From the NCBI GenBank assembly GCA_946885545.1, contig CAMPGP010000075.1, positions 1-8,570 of the forward strand: a DNA stretch of 8,570 nt, given 5' to 3'. The stretch's first letter is position 1; every line of letters starts with the position of its first letter. Positions 6,185-8,570 of the stretch are shown piece after piece. A model generated the notes under the pieces. That model saw only the letters and a list, made by a program, of their open reading frames with translations. It was not told where the DNA came from and did no database searches. The position numbers were made by a program, and so were the translations under genes. This DNA comes from an uncultured Altererythrobacter sp. GTDB lineage: Bacteria > Pseudomonadota > Alphaproteobacteria > Sphingomonadales > Sphingomonadaceae.

Positions 6185-6646
6185 ATGAGCAAGACGGGCG
6201 ACAACTCGAAGAAGGCTCTGATCGAAGCGCTGAACGGCGCGCTGGCCGATACGCTGGCGCTTTACGTCAAGACGAAGAACTTCCACTGGCATGTCGCGGG
6301 GCCGCGCTTTCGCGACCTGCACCTGCTGTTCGATGAACAGGCCGCGCAACTGATCGGCACGGTCGATCTGATAGGCGAGCGTGTACGCAAGAACGGCGAG
6401 CTGACGCTCACCTCGATCGGCTCGATCGCCAAGGCGACCAAAGTCGCCGATCAGGACGATGCAAAGCTGGATGCCGACGCGATGGTCAAGGAACTGCGCG
6501 ACGACAACCGCAAGCTCCACACCCGCCTGAACGAAGTGAAGGATGCGGCCGAAGGCGTGGGCGACAACGCCACCAGCGGCGTGGTCGACGACTGGATCGA
6601 CCAGACCGAGGAACGCATCTGGTTCCTCACCCAGACGCTGCAATAG
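6185..6646 (+). CDS. dps: Dps family ferritin-like DNA-protecting protein
   Basis: Dps forms a 12-subunit shell that oxidises and stores iron using peroxide, shielding DNA during starvation and oxidative stress. The 153-residue length is typical. The ferroxidase residues are all present: H34 and H46 in KNFHWHVAGPRFRDLHLLFDEQ, D50, D61 and E65. Their spacing (12, 4, 11, 4) equals that of Listeria Dps. The C-terminal half (ADAMVKELRDDNRKLHTRLNEVKDAAEGVGDNATSGVVDDWIDQTEERIWFLTQTL) also fits the four-helix bundle. The N-terminal tail is short with three lysines, so strong DNA binding is uncertain. The ATG at 6185 has an almost perfect AAGGAGG site (6173-6179), indicating high expression. The gene appears to be a single transcription unit, with an EcfG-like promoter upstream and an intrinsic terminator downstream. 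Confidence 0.95.
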   Translation: MSKTGDNSKKALIEALNGALADTLALYVKTKNFHWHVAGPRFRDLHLLFDEQAAQLIGTVDLIGERVRKNGELTLTSIGSIAKATKVADQDDAKLDADAMVKELRDDNRKLHTRLNEVKDAAEGVGDNATSGVVDDWIDQTEERIWFLTQTLQ

Positions 6647-6670
6647 GCGCCTACATTTTTGTGGCGAAAT

Positions 6671-6707
6671 GCCCGCCGCGGTGCTTGGCCCCGGCGGGCT
6701 TTGTGCT
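6671..6707 (+). terminator. Intrinsic terminator of dps
   Basis: GCCCGCCG (6671-6678) and CGGCGGGC (6692-6699) form a perfect 8-bp GC-rich stem with a 13-base loop, followed by TTTGTGCT. It lies 25 bases after the dps stop. A candidate -10 for the next gene (TGCTATTCG, from 6705) overlaps the T-tract, so the lactonase gene probably has its own start just downstream. Confidence 0.7.
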
Positions 6708-6728
6708 ATTCGGGCGTACGTGGTCGAC

Positions 6729-7340
6729 ATGACAATTATCGAGGGCGCGGACGACGCCCGGGTGGCCGAATGGCTCGGTGGGAAACTCGAAGCGGCGCTC
6801 GCCGCGACGGAAGGGCCAGTGGCGATCACCATGCCGGGCGGATCGACGCCGTTCCCGATCCTGGCGCTGCTCGCCGACCGTCCGCTCGACTGGTCGCGGC
6901 TGCTCGTCTGGCCCGGCGACGACCGCGTCGTTCCCGAAGATCATGCGGCCAGCAACACCGGCCGCATCCGCACCGCGCTCGAACCGCTCGGGGCCGAAGT
7001 CGTGACGCTGACCGAGATGGAGCAGGTGCCGCATTTCGCGCTCGCCTGGCTCGGGATGGGCGCCGACGGGCACATCGCCTCGCTGTTCCCCAATACCGAT
7101 CCCAGGGTGGACGACCCCCAGCCGATCCGCCGCCTGACGCCCGATCCGCTCCCGCCCGAGGCGCCGTTCGACCGGATCACGCTGACGATCCCCGCGCTGC
7201 TCGACAGCGACGAGATCCTGTTCGTCATCCGCGGCGCTGACAAGCGCGCGGTGTTCGACGCGGCGCTTCGCGGCGAGCACGATCTGCCCGTGGCGCGCCT
7301 GCTCGGCGCATCGAGCCAACCGGTCACATGCTTCGCCTGA
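6729..7340 (+). CDS. pgl: 6-phosphogluconolactonase (compact form)
   Basis: This enzyme hydrolyses 6-phosphogluconolactone to 6-phosphogluconate, feeding the pentose-phosphate and Entner-Doudoroff pathways in the cytosol. Family motifs are clear: PGGSTP, WPGDDRVVPEDHAASNTG (the usual DER is DDR here), GMGADGHIASLFP with the catalytic-region Asp-Gly-His, SDEILFVIRGADKRAVFDAAL and LPVARLL. At 203 residues it is shorter than usual (about 220-260): the stretch between SNTG and GMGADGH is missing roughly 20-25 residues, and the protein ends at PVTCFA without the common tail. The start is ATG 6729; GTG 6720, in frame, is possible and could be nearly leaderless if the TGCTATTCG -10 is used. The end overlaps the Nudix gene by 13 bases, so the pair is likely translationally coupled. 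No zwf or edd is adjacent. Confidence 0.88.
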   Translation: MTIIEGADDARVAEWLGGKLEAALAATEGPVAITMPGGSTPFPILALLADRPLDWSRLLVWPGDDRVVPEDHAASNTGRIRTALEPLGAEVVTLTEMEQVPHFALAWLGMGADGHIASLFPNTDPRVDDPQPIRRLTPDPLPPEAPFDRITLTIPALLDSDEILFVIRGADKRAVFDAALRGEHDLPVARLLGASSQPVTCFA

Positions 7341-7795
7341 TCCCGGCCCCGCTGCACCGGCGGGCGCTGAAGGTGGCGCACAGCGTGCGCAGTTGCTGGC
7401 GCCGCGCGGTGAAGCCGCGGGTCGATGGTTGCACGATGATCGCCAGCGACATCGAGGGACGGCTGCTGCTCGTTCGGCTGAGCTACGGCCCCGATGCCTG
7501 GACGCTCCCGGGCGGCGGGATCAAGCGCGGCGAGACGCCCGAGGACGCCGCGCGGCGCGAACTGCTTGAAGAGACCGGCTGCGAGGCGCATGCGACGACG
7601 CTGCTCGGGGTGCAGGACGAGACCTCGTTCGGCGCGCCGAGCCGGGTGCACGTCTTCGCCACGCGCATTTCCAGCGCCCCCCGGCCCGACCGGCGCGAGG
7701 TGATCGAGGCCCGGCTGTTTCCCGCGCATTCCCTGCCCGAGCCGCTGAGCGACAAGACGCGCAAGCGGCTCGAGCTGCTGAACGCGCAAACTTAG
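7328..7795 (+). CDS. Nudix family hydrolase
   Basis: Nudix enzymes cleave nucleoside diphosphates linked to another group, using Mg or Mn bound by the Nudix box. The box is complete at residues 63-85: G, five residues, E69, seven residues, RELLEETGC (R77, E78, E81, E82). It follows WTLPGGGIKRGE. The protein is 155 residues; residues 1-33 (MLRLIPAPLHRRALKVAHSVRSCWRR) are strongly basic and amphipathic and precede the fold, which starts about VDGCTMIASDIEGRLLLVRLSYG. That basic head is not part of the core domain. The substrate cannot be told from the sequence. The ATG at 7328 lies inside the end of the lactonase gene, so the two genes form a small operon. The gene ends 7 bases from the convergent dinB stop. 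A later start is possible but would remove the basic head. Confidence 0.9.
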   Translation: MLRLIPAPLHRRALKVAHSVRSCWRRAVKPRVDGCTMIASDIEGRLLLVRLSYGPDAWTLPGGGIKRGETPEDAARRELLEETGCEAHATTLLGVQDETSFGAPSRVHVFATRISSAPRPDRREVIEARLFPAHSLPEPLSDKTRKRLELLNAQT

Positions 7796-7802
7796 CAGGG
7801 CG

Positions 7803-8570
7803 CTAGAGCAGCGAGAGCTGGGCCTCATCGCGTGACCGCTCTTCCTCGCCGCCCTCGCGCTCGAGGTTCGACAACGTGAGGCCCATGAGCCGGATCGGCA
7901 GCGGCAGCGGCAGAAGCGCGTCGAGCAACTCGCGCGCCAGCTTCGCGAACTCGGCCTTGTCGGCGACGTTGCGCGGCAGGCTCTTCGCGCGGCTGACGAT
8001 CTGGAAGTCGGTGTATTTCATCTTCAGCGTCACCGTGCGCCCCTTCGCCTGGGTGCGCTCGATGCTCTCCCACACGATGTCCACGATGGTGTCGAGCGCC
8101 TCGCGCAGCGCGTGACCGCTCGAGATATCCTCGCCGTAGGTGCGCTCGCCGCCGACGGACTTGCGGATTCGGTTGGCGCGCACGGGCCTGAGGTCGATGC
8201 CCCGTGCCGCGCGATAGAGATAATCGGCGAAACTGCCGAAGTTGGCGCGCAGGAAGGCGATGTCCTTTGCCGCGAGGTCGGCACCGGTCTCGATTCCGAG
8301 CCGCGCCATTTTCTCCGCGCCCTTGGGCCCCACGCCGTGGAAGCGGCGCACCGGCAGCCCGGCGACGAACTGCGCGCCTTCCCCGGGGCGGATCACGCAC
8401 AGCCCGTCGGGCTTGTTCTGGTCGCTGGCGATCTTGGCGAGGAACTTGTTGTAGCTCACCCCCGCGCTGGCGGTCAGGTGGGTCTGCTCGCGGATCGCGG
8501 CGCGGATCAGCTGCGCTATGCGGGTGGCGCTGCCGATCCCGCGAATGTCGTCGGTCACGTCGAGATAGGC
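7803..8570 (-). CDS. dinB: DNA polymerase IV (DinB), C-terminal 255 residues; 5' end beyond the window
   Basis: Pol IV is a Y-family, error-prone translesion polymerase. The minus-strand frame is open to the right edge, beginning AYLDVTDDIRGIG, which directly follows the SxDE catalytic motif of the family; the catalytic D/E pair itself and the N-terminus lie outside. Visible parts are the palm end (LTASAGVSYNKFLAKIASDQNKPDG), the helix-hairpin-helix thumb (LPVRRFHGVGPKGAEKMARLGIETGADLA) and the little finger, starting near RKSVGGERTYGEDI. The extreme C-terminus is AQLSLL, close to the QLSLF-type clamp-binding motif that tethers Pol IV to the sliding clamp. The full protein would be about 360 residues, a normal length. 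It is convergent with the Nudix gene, with no terminator visible in the 7-base gap. Confidence 0.95.
   Translation of the reverse strand, partial: AYLDVTDDIRGIGSATRIAQLIRAAIREQTHLTASAGVSYNKFLAKIASDQNKPDGLCVIRPGEGAQFVAGLPVRRFHGVGPKGAEKMARLGIETGADLAAKDIAFLRANFGSFADYLYRAARGIDLRPVRANRIRKSVGGERTYGEDISSGHALREALDTIVDIVWESIERTQAKGRTVTLKMKYTDFQIVSRAKSLPRNVADKAEFAKLARELLDALLPLPLPIRLMGLTLSNLEREGGEEERSRDEAQLSLL

Noticed and set aside
1..8570. Mobile elements, CRISPR arrays, phage genes or toxin-antitoxin pairs
   Set aside because: No transposase, integrase, spaced repeat array or terminal inverted repeats with target duplications were seen; base composition and codon use look uniform.

Overview
The window is high-GC DNA with the strong codon bias of an alphaproteobacterium. 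The gene content suggests a sphingomonad-type organism (Sphingomonadales, perhaps Erythrobacteraceae or Novosphingobium-like), but that placement is inferred from gene style and not from a marker gene.

Left part (1-2593, plus strand): the end of a flagellar operon. It holds the C-terminal part of the export-gate switch protein FlhB, running in from the left edge, then the filament cap FliD and the cap/filament export chaperone FliS. FlhB sets the export substrate class, FliD caps the growing filament, and FliS escorts late substrates. Downstream is a 202-base gap with a hairpin and an inverted pair of CtrA-type half-sites (TTAACCAT / TTAACCCAT). A FixJ/NarL-like regulator follows, with an intact LuxR-type helix-turn-helix but a receiver domain that has lost the usual phosphorylation residues.

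Middle (3398-4108): an unrecognised 147-residue protein on the minus strand, whose end overlaps the end of the regulator gene. A 267-base divergent intergenic region follows. It contains two GC-rich or perfect dyads and, close to the next gene, a 7-4-7 direct repeat that resembles a PHO box.

Right part (4109-8570): a Tat-exported PhoX/DUF839-family protein; a small polytopic membrane protein that looks like a degenerate UPF0016/GDT1 relative; a Dps ferritin-like protein with an intact ferroxidase site, a strong ribosome binding site, an EcfG-like general-stress promoter candidate and a clear intrinsic terminator; a compact 6-phosphogluconolactonase overlapping a Nudix hydrolase; and, convergent with them, the C-terminal two thirds of DNA polymerase IV (DinB), running out of the right edge.

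Most of the window is ordinary core and stress-response chromosome. I see no mobile element, CRISPR array, tRNA or rRNA. The points most worth a second look are the degenerate receiver, the degenerate GDT1-like transporter, the compact lactonase, the orphan minus-strand gene and the candidate CtrA, PHO-box and EcfG regulatory sites. I found no convincing undescribed multi-gene system.
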